DNA from: Streptomyces antioxidans | GTDB taxonomy: Bacteria > Actinomycetota > Actinomycetes > Streptomycetales > Streptomycetaceae | Reading direction: 5' to 3' | Assembly (NCBI RefSeq): GCF_000968685.2 | Contig: NZ_LAKD02000049.1 | Span: 186,001 to 250,000, forward strand | Length of the DNA stretch: 64,000 bases | Shown here: positions 42,838 through 50,634 of the stretch, piece after piece | Numbering within the stretch: the stretch's first letter is position 1 | Layout: each line of letters opens with the position of its first letter | The notes under the pieces: model-generated | The model's input: only the letters and a program-made list of their open reading frames with translations | Told to the model about the DNA's origin: nothing | The model's database searches: none | Made by a program: the position numbers and the translations under genes

Positions 42838-43161
42838 GTGGCCGACTACCTGACCGTCCTGACCACCACCGACACCCCCGAGAAGGCCGAGGCACTGGCC
42901 CGCGGGGCGATCGAGGCCCGGCTGGCGGCCTGTGCGCAGATCAGCCAGCCCGTGACATCCGTGTACCGGTGGGAGGGGGAGGTCGAGACGGCGGCCGAGT
43001 GGCAGGTGCTGTTCAAGACCACCGCCGCGCGCTACGACGAGCTGGAGGCACACATCCGCGAGGCGCACGACTACGAGACCCCCGAGATCATCGCGACGCC
43101 CATCGTGAACGGCAACGAGGACTACCTGGCGTGGGTGGTCGCGGAGACGACGATCGGCTGA
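42838..43161 (+). CDS. cutA: Divalent-cation tolerance protein CutA
   Basis: 107 residues from the GTG at 42838, behind AGAGAGG. An ATG at 42817 is in frame but has no ribosome-binding site. The protein has the full trimeric CutA fold: LTVLTTTDTPEKAEALARGA, LAACAQISQPVTSVYRW, EWQVLFKTTAARYDELE and the end motif YETPEIIATPIVNGNEDYLAW. Confidence 0.92.
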   Translation: MADYLTVLTTTDTPEKAEALARGAIEARLAACAQISQPVTSVYRWEGEVETAAEWQVLFKTTAARYDELEAHIREAHDYETPEIIATPIVNGNEDYLAWVVAETTIG

Positions 43162-43580
43162 CGGCTGACGGCTGACGGCTGACGGCTGACGGCGGGCGGT
43201 GACCGACGACCGAGGGCCCGGCGATCAGTGACCGGTGACCGGTGGGCGGCGACCGGTGACCGGTGGGCGGCGACCGTCGATCGAGGACCGGTGACCGGTG
43301 ACCGGTGACCGGTGGGCGGTGGGTGGTGACTGGCGATCGAGGACCGGCGCGCGGCGACCAGTGACCGAGGGCCCGGGGACCGGTGACCGGCGATCAGTGA
43401 CCGGTGACCGGCGACCGGCTATCGAGGACCGGCGACCGGCGATCGAGGACCGGCGACTGGCGACCGGTGGGCGGTGGGTGGTGACTGGCGATCGAGGACC
43501 GGCGCGCGGCGACCAGTGACCGAGGGCCCGGCGATCAGTGACCGGTGACCGGCGACCAGTGACCTTCGACCGGCGGGCGG
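43162..43580. repeat. Complex tandem-repeat tract with a 70-bp direct duplication
   Basis: The 646-base gap 43162-43807 holds no real gene. It starts with (ACGGCTG)n directly after the cutA stop, then many units of GACCGGTGACCGG and GGCGATCGAGGACC. A 70-bp segment at 43307-43376 is repeated exactly at 43462-43531. The rest (43610-43750) is GACCCCG-type repeats leading to a half copy of the palindromic element. Confidence 0.85.
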
Positions 43581-43750
43581 CGGCGATCGAGGACCCGGGC
43601 ATGGGCTAGGGGCGTCCGCCGCGCGCCAGAGGCTCCGGCCCCGGGCCCTGGGACCCCGACCCCGACTCCGGACCCCGACCCCGGGACCCCGGGTTCCGGA
43701 GCCCGGGCCCCAGCCACCGGATCCCGGGGTCTGGGGCGGAGCCCCAGTTG

Positions 43751-43774
43751 TGGGAAGGGGCGGGGAGGGGAACA
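43751..43774. repeat. Right-end half of the palindromic element
   Basis: TGGGAAGGGGCGGGGAGGGG matches the right arm of the elements at 5217-5236 and 27440-27462. It is followed by the same CCGCCGCAGGCG-like border. No left arm is visible nearby. It lies 34 bases past the end of the SanA-like gene. Confidence 0.55.
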
Positions 43775-43807
43775 GCCCGCCGCAGGCGTCACGCCCCCCC
43801 GCAACAC

Positions 43808-44506
43808 TCAACGCGACCCCGCCCCCACCCCTCGCTCCGCCAGCGCCTCCTCGATCCCCCGCTCCCGCGGCCCCAGGAAGTGCGGATCCGGCTCGAACGC
43901 CGCGTCCAGCGCGGCCTTCGCCGCCGCCACGACCTCCCGCGTGCCACCGAAGTACCAGGTCACATCGTGCGGCTCGTCGACCGCGACCCCGTACGCGTCG
44001 ATCCCCGCCGCCCCGCACAGCGCCAGCGCCCGGCGGACATGGAACCCCTGGCTCACCAGCACCGCCTTGTGCACCCCGAAGACCCGCCGGGCCCGGCTGC
44101 ATGAGTCCCAGGTGTCGAACCCCGCGAAGTCGCTCACGATCCGCCGGTCCGGGACCCCGCGCTTGACGAGATACGCGCGCATCGCGTCCGGCTCGTCGTA
44201 GTCACGGCGGCTGTTGTCCCCCGTGACCAGCAGCGCACGGATCCTGCCGTCCTTGTAGAGCCGTACGGCGGCGTCCAGCCGGTGCGCCAGATACGGCGAC
44301 GGCTCGCCGTTCCACAGCCCGGCCCCGAAGACCACCCCGACCGGTGCCGAGGGCACATCGGCGACCGTACGGATCCGGTCGTCCGTGCTCAGCCGCAGCC
44401 AGGTCGCGGGGAGCAGGGCCAGGACGCACACCAGGACGCTTCCCCGCACCAGCCGCCGCCACCCCCGCCGAGTCCTCGGCAGCCGCCCCCGTACCCACCC
44501 CAGCAT
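43808..44506 (-). CDS. SanA/ElyC-like DUF218 membrane protein
   Basis: 232 residues. A basic start and one membrane helix (LVRGSVLVCVLALLPATWLR) put the rest outside the membrane. The DUF218 domain shows VVFGAGLWNGEPSPYLAHRL, LLVTGDNSRRDYDEPDAM and VLVSQGFHVRRAL. SanA of enteric bacteria protects against vancomycin at high temperature, and ElyC acts in envelope assembly. The role here is inferred only by family. Confidence 0.85.
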   Translation of the reverse strand: MLGWVRGRLPRTRRGWRRLVRGSVLVCVLALLPATWLRLSTDDRIRTVADVPSAPVGVVFGAGLWNGEPSPYLAHRLDAAVRLYKDGRIRALLVTGDNSRRDYDEPDAMRAYLVKRGVPDRRIVSDFAGFDTWDSCSRARRVFGVHKAVLVSQGFHVRRALALCGAAGIDAYGVAVDEPHDVTWYFGGTREVVAAAKAALDAAFEPDPHFLGPRERGIEEALAERGVGAGSR

Positions 44507-44575
44507 GCGCTCCCCCTCCTCGCCTCACCGACCAGCTCGCGCTGTGTGACGCCAGAGAGGGGGACGGCGGTTGCC

Positions 44576-44935
44576 TCACCCCGCACCGATCTCCTCACCC
44601 GCGGTTCGGAGGATGCGGCCGACCTCGCTCGCCGCCGCGCGAGCCGCTTCCGGGTCGGCCAGCGGATCGGCGGCCAGCTCCTCACAGGCGTGGAAGCGAG
44701 CGGCACGCTGTGGCCAGCGTTCGATGTTGACGACGGTTCCCCAATGGGCGGTGAAGGCTCGCAGCGGCCCCACGCTGCTGATGCGCTGGGCACTGGTTGC
44801 CGCGCTCGCCAGATGTTCGTTCAGCTCCGGGAGGCGGCTCGGAATGATCTGGGCGACTGCCGCCCGAAGCGCGTCCGGAGTCAGCGAGGGCATGGGGATC
44901 AGAGGAGCGCTGGCCTCGATCGGCTGACTGCTCAC
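44576..44935 (-). CDS. Small DUF6247-like protein
   Basis: 119 residues from the GTG at 44935, after GGAGGCCACC. The pattern MPSLTPDALRAAVAQIIPSR, PLRAFTAHWGTVVNIERWP and AARAAASEVGRILRTA resembles DUF6247 proteins of Streptomyces, whose function is unknown. It is all helical with no membrane segment. It is divergent from the deaminase gene. Confidence 0.6.
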   Translation of the reverse strand: MSSQPIEASAPLIPMPSLTPDALRAAVAQIIPSRLPELNEHLASAATSAQRISSVGPLRAFTAHWGTVVNIERWPQRAARFHACEELAADPLADPEAARAAASEVGRILRTAGEEIGAG

Positions 44936-45047
44936 GGTGGCCTCCTGTGTCCCGGGGTGCACTGCCGACGGCGCCGAGCCTATCGCTCCGGGTGGCTCCG
45001 CCGCCCGGATAGGGTGGGTGACCTCCCCATCAGCGCAAAACCAGCAG

Positions 45048-46043
45048 GTGATCCCCGCCGTGCCCCCGATTCCCACCGCAGAGCTCCATCTCCACATCGA
45101 GGGCACCCTGGAGCCCGGTCTGGCCTTCGCGCTCGCCGGGCGCAATGGGGTCGAGCTGCCGTTCGCCACCCAGGAGGAGCTGCGGGCCGCGTACTCCTTC
45201 GGTGACCTCCAGGACTTCCTGGACCTCTACTACGCGCTGATGACCGTGCTGCGCACCGAGGACGACTTCGCCGACCTCACCAACGCCTATCTGGCCCGCG
45301 CCCGTGAACAGGGCGTACGGCATGCGGAGATCTCCTTCGACCCGCAGGCGCACACCGCGCGCGGCGTGGAGATCGACACGGTGATCCGCGGGATCGGCCG
45401 CGCGCTGGACGCCGCGCCGCGCGCGTACGGCATCACCACCCGCCTGATCATGTGCTTCCTGCGCGACGAGAGCGCCGAGTCGGCCCTGGCCACCTTCGAG
45501 GCGGCCCGCCCCCACCTGCACCGGATCGCCGCCGTCGGGCTGGACTCGGCGGAGGCCGGGAACCCGCCGTCGACATTCCGCGAGGTGTACGCGCTGGCGC
45601 GGCAGGCCGGGCTGAAGTGCGTCGCACACGCGGGGGAGGAGGGGCCGCCCGCGTATGTGTGGGAGGCGCTCGACGTCCTCGGCGTGGACCGCGTCGACCA
45701 CGGGGTGCGGAGCCTGGAGGACGAGGCGCTGGTGGCCCGGCTGGTCGCGGACCGCACCCCGCTGACCGTCTGCCCCCTGTCGAACGTCCGGCTGCGCGTC
45801 GTGGACCGCCTCGAGGACCATCCGCTGCCCGCGATGCTGGACGCCGGTCTGCTGGTGACGGTCAACTCCGACGACCCCGCCTACTTCGGCGGCTACGTGG
45901 GCGACAACTACACCGCCGTACGGGACGCGCTCGGCCTCGACGAGGCCACCCTGCGCGCCCTGGCCCGGAACTCCTTCCAGGCCGCCTTCCTGGACGAGGA
46001 GACGCGGGCGGCGTACCTGAACGAGGTCGAGAGCTGGAGCTGA
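45048..46043 (+). CDS. Adenosine (or adenine) deaminase
   Basis: About 331 residues of the metal-dependent deaminase family. The zinc ligands are in TAELHLHIEGTLEP (HxH), CVAHAGEEG and the Asp of TVNSDDPAYFGGY. The proton donor is the Glu in HAGEE, and DHGVRSLED holds the His-Asp pair. It removes the 6-amino group of adenosine or adenine. The wording LHIEGTLEPELAFALA-like is close to the adenine/AMP-type branch, so the base specificity is open. The start is uncertain: GTG 45048 or GTG 45018, neither with a good ribosome-binding site. Confidence 0.85.
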   Translation: MIPAVPPIPTAELHLHIEGTLEPGLAFALAGRNGVELPFATQEELRAAYSFGDLQDFLDLYYALMTVLRTEDDFADLTNAYLARAREQGVRHAEISFDPQAHTARGVEIDTVIRGIGRALDAAPRAYGITTRLIMCFLRDESAESALATFEAARPHLHRIAAVGLDSAEAGNPPSTFREVYALARQAGLKCVAHAGEEGPPAYVWEALDVLGVDRVDHGVRSLEDEALVARLVADRTPLTVCPLSNVRLRVVDRLEDHPLPAMLDAGLLVTVNSDDPAYFGGYVGDNYTAVRDALGLDEATLRALARNSFQAAFLDEETRAAYLNEVESWS

Positions 46044-46342
46044 CGCCGACCGGCAGCGGTCAGCCCCGGCCCTCCCGGGCGGCCGGTTCGAGCCGACCGG
46101 TGTCAGGGCATTGGACCAGTGGCTCGGTCGGACACACCCGGGAGGAGAACACGGCGGGCGCGGTGCGGCCCTTACCGCTGACACGAAGGAGCCTGCTCCA
46201 CCCGTGTTACAGCCCGCGTCGCCTCGCGTGACGTCCGCGGGAAGCGGACCTCAGCACGGCGCCGGACGGCCGGTGAAGTCGACGCAATCAGCTGTGACGG
46301 CGGGGCAATGGCGGGGCAATCTGCCGCTGCCAGGCTCTCGTC

Positions 46343-47458
46343 ATGACGCCCCGCCTCGCGCCTCCCGGCCCATCCGGCCCATCCGGCCCATCCGGCCCAT
46401 CCGGCTCTCCCGGTCCTCCCGGTCCTCCCGGTCCTCCCGGTCCTCCCGGTCCTCCCGGTCCTCCCGGCTCTCTCGGTCCTCCCGGCCTCTGCGGTCTTCC
46501 CGGTCCTCTCAGTTCTCTCACTCCTCCCGGTCCATCCGGTCCTCACAGCCCCGACGGCACGGCGGACTTCGACAGCGCCCAGCAGATCATGACCCGGTTC
46601 ACCGCCCAGCTCACCGCCCAGCTCGACCGGCTGGGCCACCACAGTGTCCGGCCGGGCCGCCGCGAGCGCCCGCCGACGCTCGTCGCCGTCGCCCACGGCA
46701 GCCGGGACCCCGAGGCGCTGCGAACCGTGAACGCCCTCCTGGACCGCGTCCGGGCGCTCCGCCCCTGGCTGCCCGTACGACTCGGCCATATCGAGCTCAA
46801 CCGGCCGCTGCTGACCGACACCCTGGCCGCGTTGCGCGGTGAGGTGGTCCTCGTCCCGCTGCTCCTGAGCCGCGGCCACCACATCAAACGGGACATCCCG
46901 GACGCCGTCGCCGCCGCACCCCACCTCACCGCCCGGACCGCCGCCCCGCTCGGCCCGGACCCGCTGCTCGCCGAGGCCCTGCACGCCCGGCTGACCGAGG
47001 CAGACCGCCGGGCGCAGGCAGACCGCGGGGCGCAGGCGGGCCACCAGGCGGCAGGGGCAGGCCGACGCGTCGCCGCTCCGCACCGGACGGACGGCGTCGT
47101 CCTCGCCGCCGCGGGCTCCCGCGACCCGGACGCGGCCGTCGACACGGCCCGTACCGCCGCCCTCCTCAGCGCCCGGCTCGGCGGGGTGCCCGTACTGCCC
47201 GGCTACGCCTCCGGCTCAGGACCCACCGTGCCCGAGGCCGTACGCGCCCTGGCCGCGCGCGGCCACCACCGGATCGCGGTCGCCTCCTATTTCACCGCGC
47301 CCGGCCGCTTCGCGGCCCAGTGCGCGAGCGCCGCCCCTGGCCTCGCGGGTGCCCCGCTCGGCGCCCATCCTGCGGTGGCGCGTCTCGTAGTGCGCCGTTA
47401 CGAACAGGCGCTGGCCTCTGCGTCCTTGTCACACCCGGCGGCTACCGTCGGTGTATGA
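46343..47458 (+). CDS. Sirohydrochlorin chelatase (CbiX-like) with collagen-like N-terminus
   Basis: 371 residues. Two CbiX half domains are visible: TLVAVAHGSRDPEALRTVNA then VPLLLSRGHHIKRDIP in the first, VVLAAAGSRDPDAAVDTA then GHHRIAVASYFTAPGRF in the second. The catalytic His residues (AHGSRD and GHH) are present in the first half; AHG is AAG in the second. It would insert Fe(II) (siroheme) or Co(II) into sirohydrochlorin, and siroheme is needed by NirB. Residues 8-58 are Gly-Pro-Pro/Gly-Pro-Ser repeats coded by GGTCCTCCC 9-mers. An ATG at 46589 would give the domain without the repeat. No ribosome-binding site stands out for either start. Confidence 0.85.
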   Translation: MTPRLAPPGPSGPSGPSGPSGSPGPPGPPGPPGPPGPPGPPGSLGPPGLCGLPGPLSSLTPPGPSGPHSPDGTADFDSAQQIMTRFTAQLTAQLDRLGHHSVRPGRRERPPTLVAVAHGSRDPEALRTVNALLDRVRALRPWLPVRLGHIELNRPLLTDTLAALRGEVVLVPLLLSRGHHIKRDIPDAVAAAPHLTARTAAPLGPDPLLAEALHARLTEADRRAQADRGAQAGHQAAGAGRRVAAPHRTDGVVLAAAGSRDPDAAVDTARTAALLSARLGGVPVLPGYASGSGPTVPEAVRALAARGHHRIAVASYFTAPGRFAAQCASAAPGLAGAPLGAHPAVARLVVRRYEQALASASLSHPAATVGV

Positions 47459-48897
47459 GCCCCAGCGCACCCCCTGAACCCGAACCGGATTCGGCCGCCT
47501 CGACCGGTGTCTCCTCGGCCGGTGTCCCCTCGGCCGGTGTCTCCTCGGCCGGTGTCTCCTCGGCCGGTGTCCCCTCGACCGGCGTAGCCGAGGCCGACAC
47601 CCGCCGCGTTCCCGGCTACTCCACGGCGGACCTCGAGCGCTGGGCGCCCGAGCCCGACAAGCGGCCGGGCCGGACCGCCTTCCAGCGGGACCGTGCGCGG
47701 GTGCTGCACTCCGCCGCGCTGCGCAGACTGGCCGGAAAGACCCAGGTGGTGCCCGCCACACCGGCGGCCGATCCCGGACCGGCCGGGCGCGCCCCGGCCT
47801 TCGACGCCACGCCCCGCACCCGGCTGACCCACTCCCTGGAGTGCGCCCAGGTGGGCCGTGAGCTGGGGGCCGCCCTCGGCTGTGACCCGGATCTGGTGGA
47901 GATGGCCTGTCTCGCCCACGACCTCGGCCACCCGCCCTTCGGGCACAACGGCGAGCGGGTGCTCAACGGGATCGCCGAGCCCTGCGGCGGCTTCGAGGGG
48001 AACGCGCAGTCGCTGCGGCTGCTGGCCCGGCTGGAGCCGAAGCGGTTCGTGCCCGATCCGCGGACCGGCGAGCCGGTGAGCGTCGGGCTCAACCTCACCC
48101 GTGCCGCGCTGGACGCCGCCACCAAGTACCCCTGGCCGCGCGGCGGCCATCCGCACGGCCCCCGCTCCCCGAAGTTCGGGGTCTACGAGGACGACATGCC
48201 GGTCTTCGAGTGGGTCCGCAAGGGCGCCCCCGAGGGCCGTACGACGTTCGAGGCCCAGGTCATGGACTGGTCTGACGATGTCGCCTACTCCGTCCACGAT
48301 GTCGAGGACGGGCTGCACGCGGGGCATCTGAACCCCGCGAGCCTGCTCGCCGAGTCAGAGCGCCGCGAGGTCTTCGCCGTCGCCGCCGACCGCTACGCCC
48401 TGGGGGCCGAGCCCGATGAGCTGGCCGAGGCGCTGGACCGGCTGCTGGGCCAGGAGTGGTGGCCGCACGGCTACGACGGCTCGTCCGTCGCCCAGGCCCG
48501 CCTCAAGGACGCCACCAGCCAGCTCATCGGCCGCTTCTGCCTGGCCGCCGAGGGTGCCACCCGCGCGGCGTACGGCACGGGCCGCTTCACCCGCTACCAC
48601 GCCGAGCTGGTCGTGCCCCGCGCCACCCACCTGGAGTGTGCGGTCCTTAAGGCGGTCGCCGACCGGTATGTGATCCAGCGCGCCGACCAGGAGCTGGTCC
48701 GGGCCGATCAGCGCGTGGTCATCGCCGAGCTGGGCGAGGCCCTGATCGCCCGCGCCCCCGAGGGCCTGGACCCCCAGTTCCGTGCGCTCTTCGACGCGGC
48801 CGGGGACGACCGGGGCCGGCTGCGGGCGATCGTCGACCAGATCGCCTCCCTGACCGACACCTCGGCCCGGGGGCTGCACGCCCGGCTCACCGGTTGA
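47455..48897 (+). CDS. dgt: Deoxyguanosinetriphosphate triphosphohydrolase-like protein (Dgt)
   Basis: 480 residues with an HD domain: RTRLTHSLECAQVGREL, the HD pair in CLAHDLGHPPFGHNGE (about residue 152), then the later Asp in VMDWSDDVAYSVHDVEDG. It hydrolyses dNTPs to deoxynucleoside and triphosphate. The ATG overlaps the chelatase stop (ATGA). Residues 16-45 are a Ser/Ala/Gly/Val repeat (SSAGVPSAGVSSAGV) coded by 15-base units and precede the conserved GYSTADLERW. Confidence 0.92.
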   Translation: MSPSAPPEPEPDSAASTGVSSAGVPSAGVSSAGVSSAGVPSTGVAEADTRRVPGYSTADLERWAPEPDKRPGRTAFQRDRARVLHSAALRRLAGKTQVVPATPAADPGPAGRAPAFDATPRTRLTHSLECAQVGRELGAALGCDPDLVEMACLAHDLGHPPFGHNGERVLNGIAEPCGGFEGNAQSLRLLARLEPKRFVPDPRTGEPVSVGLNLTRAALDAATKYPWPRGGHPHGPRSPKFGVYEDDMPVFEWVRKGAPEGRTTFEAQVMDWSDDVAYSVHDVEDGLHAGHLNPASLLAESERREVFAVAADRYALGAEPDELAEALDRLLGQEWWPHGYDGSSVAQARLKDATSQLIGRFCLAAEGATRAAYGTGRFTRYHAELVVPRATHLECAVLKAVADRYVIQRADQELVRADQRVVIAELGEALIARAPEGLDPQFRALFDAAGDDRGRLRAIVDQIASLTDTSARGLHARLTG

Positions 48898-49221
48898 AGC
48901 CGGGGGCGAAGCCGTAAGCCACCCGCCGGATTCGGCGTCCACCGGATGTGGCGTTCACCGGATTCGGCGCTCACCGGACATGCCGCCCACCGGATATGGC
49001 TTCCGCGCACACATACGGCCTACCGGCCCTTCCGGACGCACGCACAGTGCGGGAGGCTCCCCTGTGACACATCTTCTCGGCACATCTTCCCGGCACATTT
49101 CCGCGGCACAGCGCTTGGACGGTCTCAGGACGGCTTTCTTCACGCACGACCTGACCCGACCGGGGTATGGCACTCATAGAGGAACACTGCTCGGCACCGT
49201 TCGGCAGCGAGGAGGACACAA
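48898..49221. other. Intergenic region with short imperfect tandem repeats
   Basis: This 324-base gap holds four imperfect copies of CACCGGATNTGGC (48938-49000) and three of CGGCACATCTTCC (49060-49105). A ribosome-binding site for the next gene (GAGGAGGACACAA) is at its end. No gene or clear promoter was seen. Confidence 0.5.
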
Positions 49222-50517
49222 GTGGTCGACGCACACCAGACATTCGTCATCGTCGGAGGAGGACTGGCCGGGGCGAAAGCCGCGGAAACCCTTCGAGCGG
49301 AGGGATTCACCGGGCGGGTGATCCTCATCTGTGACGAGCGCGACCACCCTTACGAACGCCCCCCGCTCTCCAAGGGCTTCCTCACCGGCAGCCAGGAGCG
49401 CGACAGCGTCTTCGTCCACGAGCCCGCCTGGTACGCCCGGTCCGATATCGAGCTCCACCTCGGCCAGCCCGCCGTCCACCTGGACCGCACCGCCAAGGCC
49501 GTGACCCTGGGCGACGGCACCCGGGTCCACTACGACCGGCTGCTGCTGGCCACCGGTGCCGAGCCGCGCCGCCTCGACATCCCCGGCACCGGGCTGGCCG
49601 GGGTCCACCACCTGCGCCGGCTCGCCCACGCCGAGCGGCTCAAGGGCGTCCTCACCACCCTCGGCCGGGACAACGGCCAGCTGGTCATCGCGGGCGCGGG
49701 CTGGATCGGTCTCGAGGTCGCGGCCGCCGCCCGTGGCTACGGCGCCGAGGTGACCGTCGTCGAGCCCGAGCCCACCCCGCTCCACCCCGTGCTCGGCCCC
49801 GAGCTGGGCGCCCTCTTCGCCGACCTCCACGGCGAGCACGGCGTCCGCTTCCACTTCGGCGCCCGCCTTACCGAGATCACCGGCCAGGACGGCATGGTGC
49901 TGGCCGCCCTCACCGACGACGGCGAGGAGCACCCCGCCCACAGCGTGCTGGCCGCCATCGGCGCCGCCCCGCGCACCGCCCTCGCCGAGGCCGCGGGCCT
50001 CGAGGTGGTGGACCGCGCGGCGGGCGGCGGCATCGCGGTCGACGCCTCGTTGCGCACCAGCGATCCGGACATCTTCGCGGCGGGCGACGCGGCCTCCGCC
50101 CCGCTGGCGTTCCTCGAGGGCACCCCGGTACGGGCCGCGCTCCCGCCGAGCGCCCGGCTGCGCGTCGAGCACTGGGCCAACGCGCTGAACGGCGGCCCGG
50201 CGGCGGCCCGCGCCATGCTCGGCCAGGACGTCGCGTACGACAGGGTGCCGTACTTCTTCTCCGACCAGTACGACGTCGGCCTGGAGTACTCCGGCTACGC
50301 CCCGCCCGGCAGTTACGACCAGGTGCTGGTGCGCGGCGACGTCGGCAAGCGGCAGTTCATCGCCTTCTGGCTGAACGACGGCCGCCTGCTCGCGGGGATG
50401 AACGTCAACGTCTGGGACGTCACCGAAACGATCCAACGGCTCATCCGCGGGGGGCAGCGGCTCGACCCTGCGGCCCTGGCCGACCCGAGCGTCCCGCTCA
50501 CCTCGCTCCTTCCGTAA
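49222..50517 (+). CDS. FAD-dependent ferredoxin reductase-type oxidoreductase
   Basis: 431 residues. FAD site VIVGGGLAGAKAAETLRAEG, NAD site VIAGAGWIGLEVAAAARGYG, and FAD motif 2 DPDIFAAGDAASAPLAFL. The C-terminal reductase domain ends with FIAFWLNDGRLLAGMNVNVW. It transfers electrons from NAD(P)H to a ferredoxin, often for P450s or dioxygenases. The GTG at 49222 follows GAGGAGGACACAA. No ferredoxin gene is adjacent. Confidence 0.9.
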   Translation: MVDAHQTFVIVGGGLAGAKAAETLRAEGFTGRVILICDERDHPYERPPLSKGFLTGSQERDSVFVHEPAWYARSDIELHLGQPAVHLDRTAKAVTLGDGTRVHYDRLLLATGAEPRRLDIPGTGLAGVHHLRRLAHAERLKGVLTTLGRDNGQLVIAGAGWIGLEVAAAARGYGAEVTVVEPEPTPLHPVLGPELGALFADLHGEHGVRFHFGARLTEITGQDGMVLAALTDDGEEHPAHSVLAAIGAAPRTALAEAAGLEVVDRAAGGGIAVDASLRTSDPDIFAAGDAASAPLAFLEGTPVRAALPPSARLRVEHWANALNGGPAAARAMLGQDVAYDRVPYFFSDQYDVGLEYSGYAPPGSYDQVLVRGDVGKRQFIAFWLNDGRLLAGMNVNVWDVTETIQRLIRGGQRLDPAALADPSVPLTSLLP

Positions 50518-50622
50518 GCCCGTGAGCCTGTGGGCCCGTAAGCCCTCAGGCCCTCAGGCCCTCAGGCCCTGCGGAACGCCGGGGTCCGGCAGGCGGCGGA
50601 CGGCCGTGTCGGACCCCGGCCG

Positions 50623-50628
50623 TAGAAT
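50623..50628 (+). promoter_or_regulatory. -10 box TAGAAT of a probably leaderless dnaG transcript
   Basis: TAGAAT ends 6 bases before the GTG at 50635, so the first transcribed base would coincide with the start codon. There is no ribosome-binding site before the GTG. Three CCCTCAGG copies (about 50545-50568) lie upstream; no -35 match was found. Confidence 0.5.
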
Positions 50629-50634
50629 TCGGGC

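Noticed and set aside
43225..43602. Minus-strand frame of 125 codons rich in RRSPVTG units
   Set aside because: It is a translation of the tandem-repeat tract; there is no start signal and no non-repeat sequence.
46044..46342. Possible riboswitch before the CbiX gene
   Set aside because: The 299-base gap was checked for cobalamin or other known conserved boxes; none was recognised.
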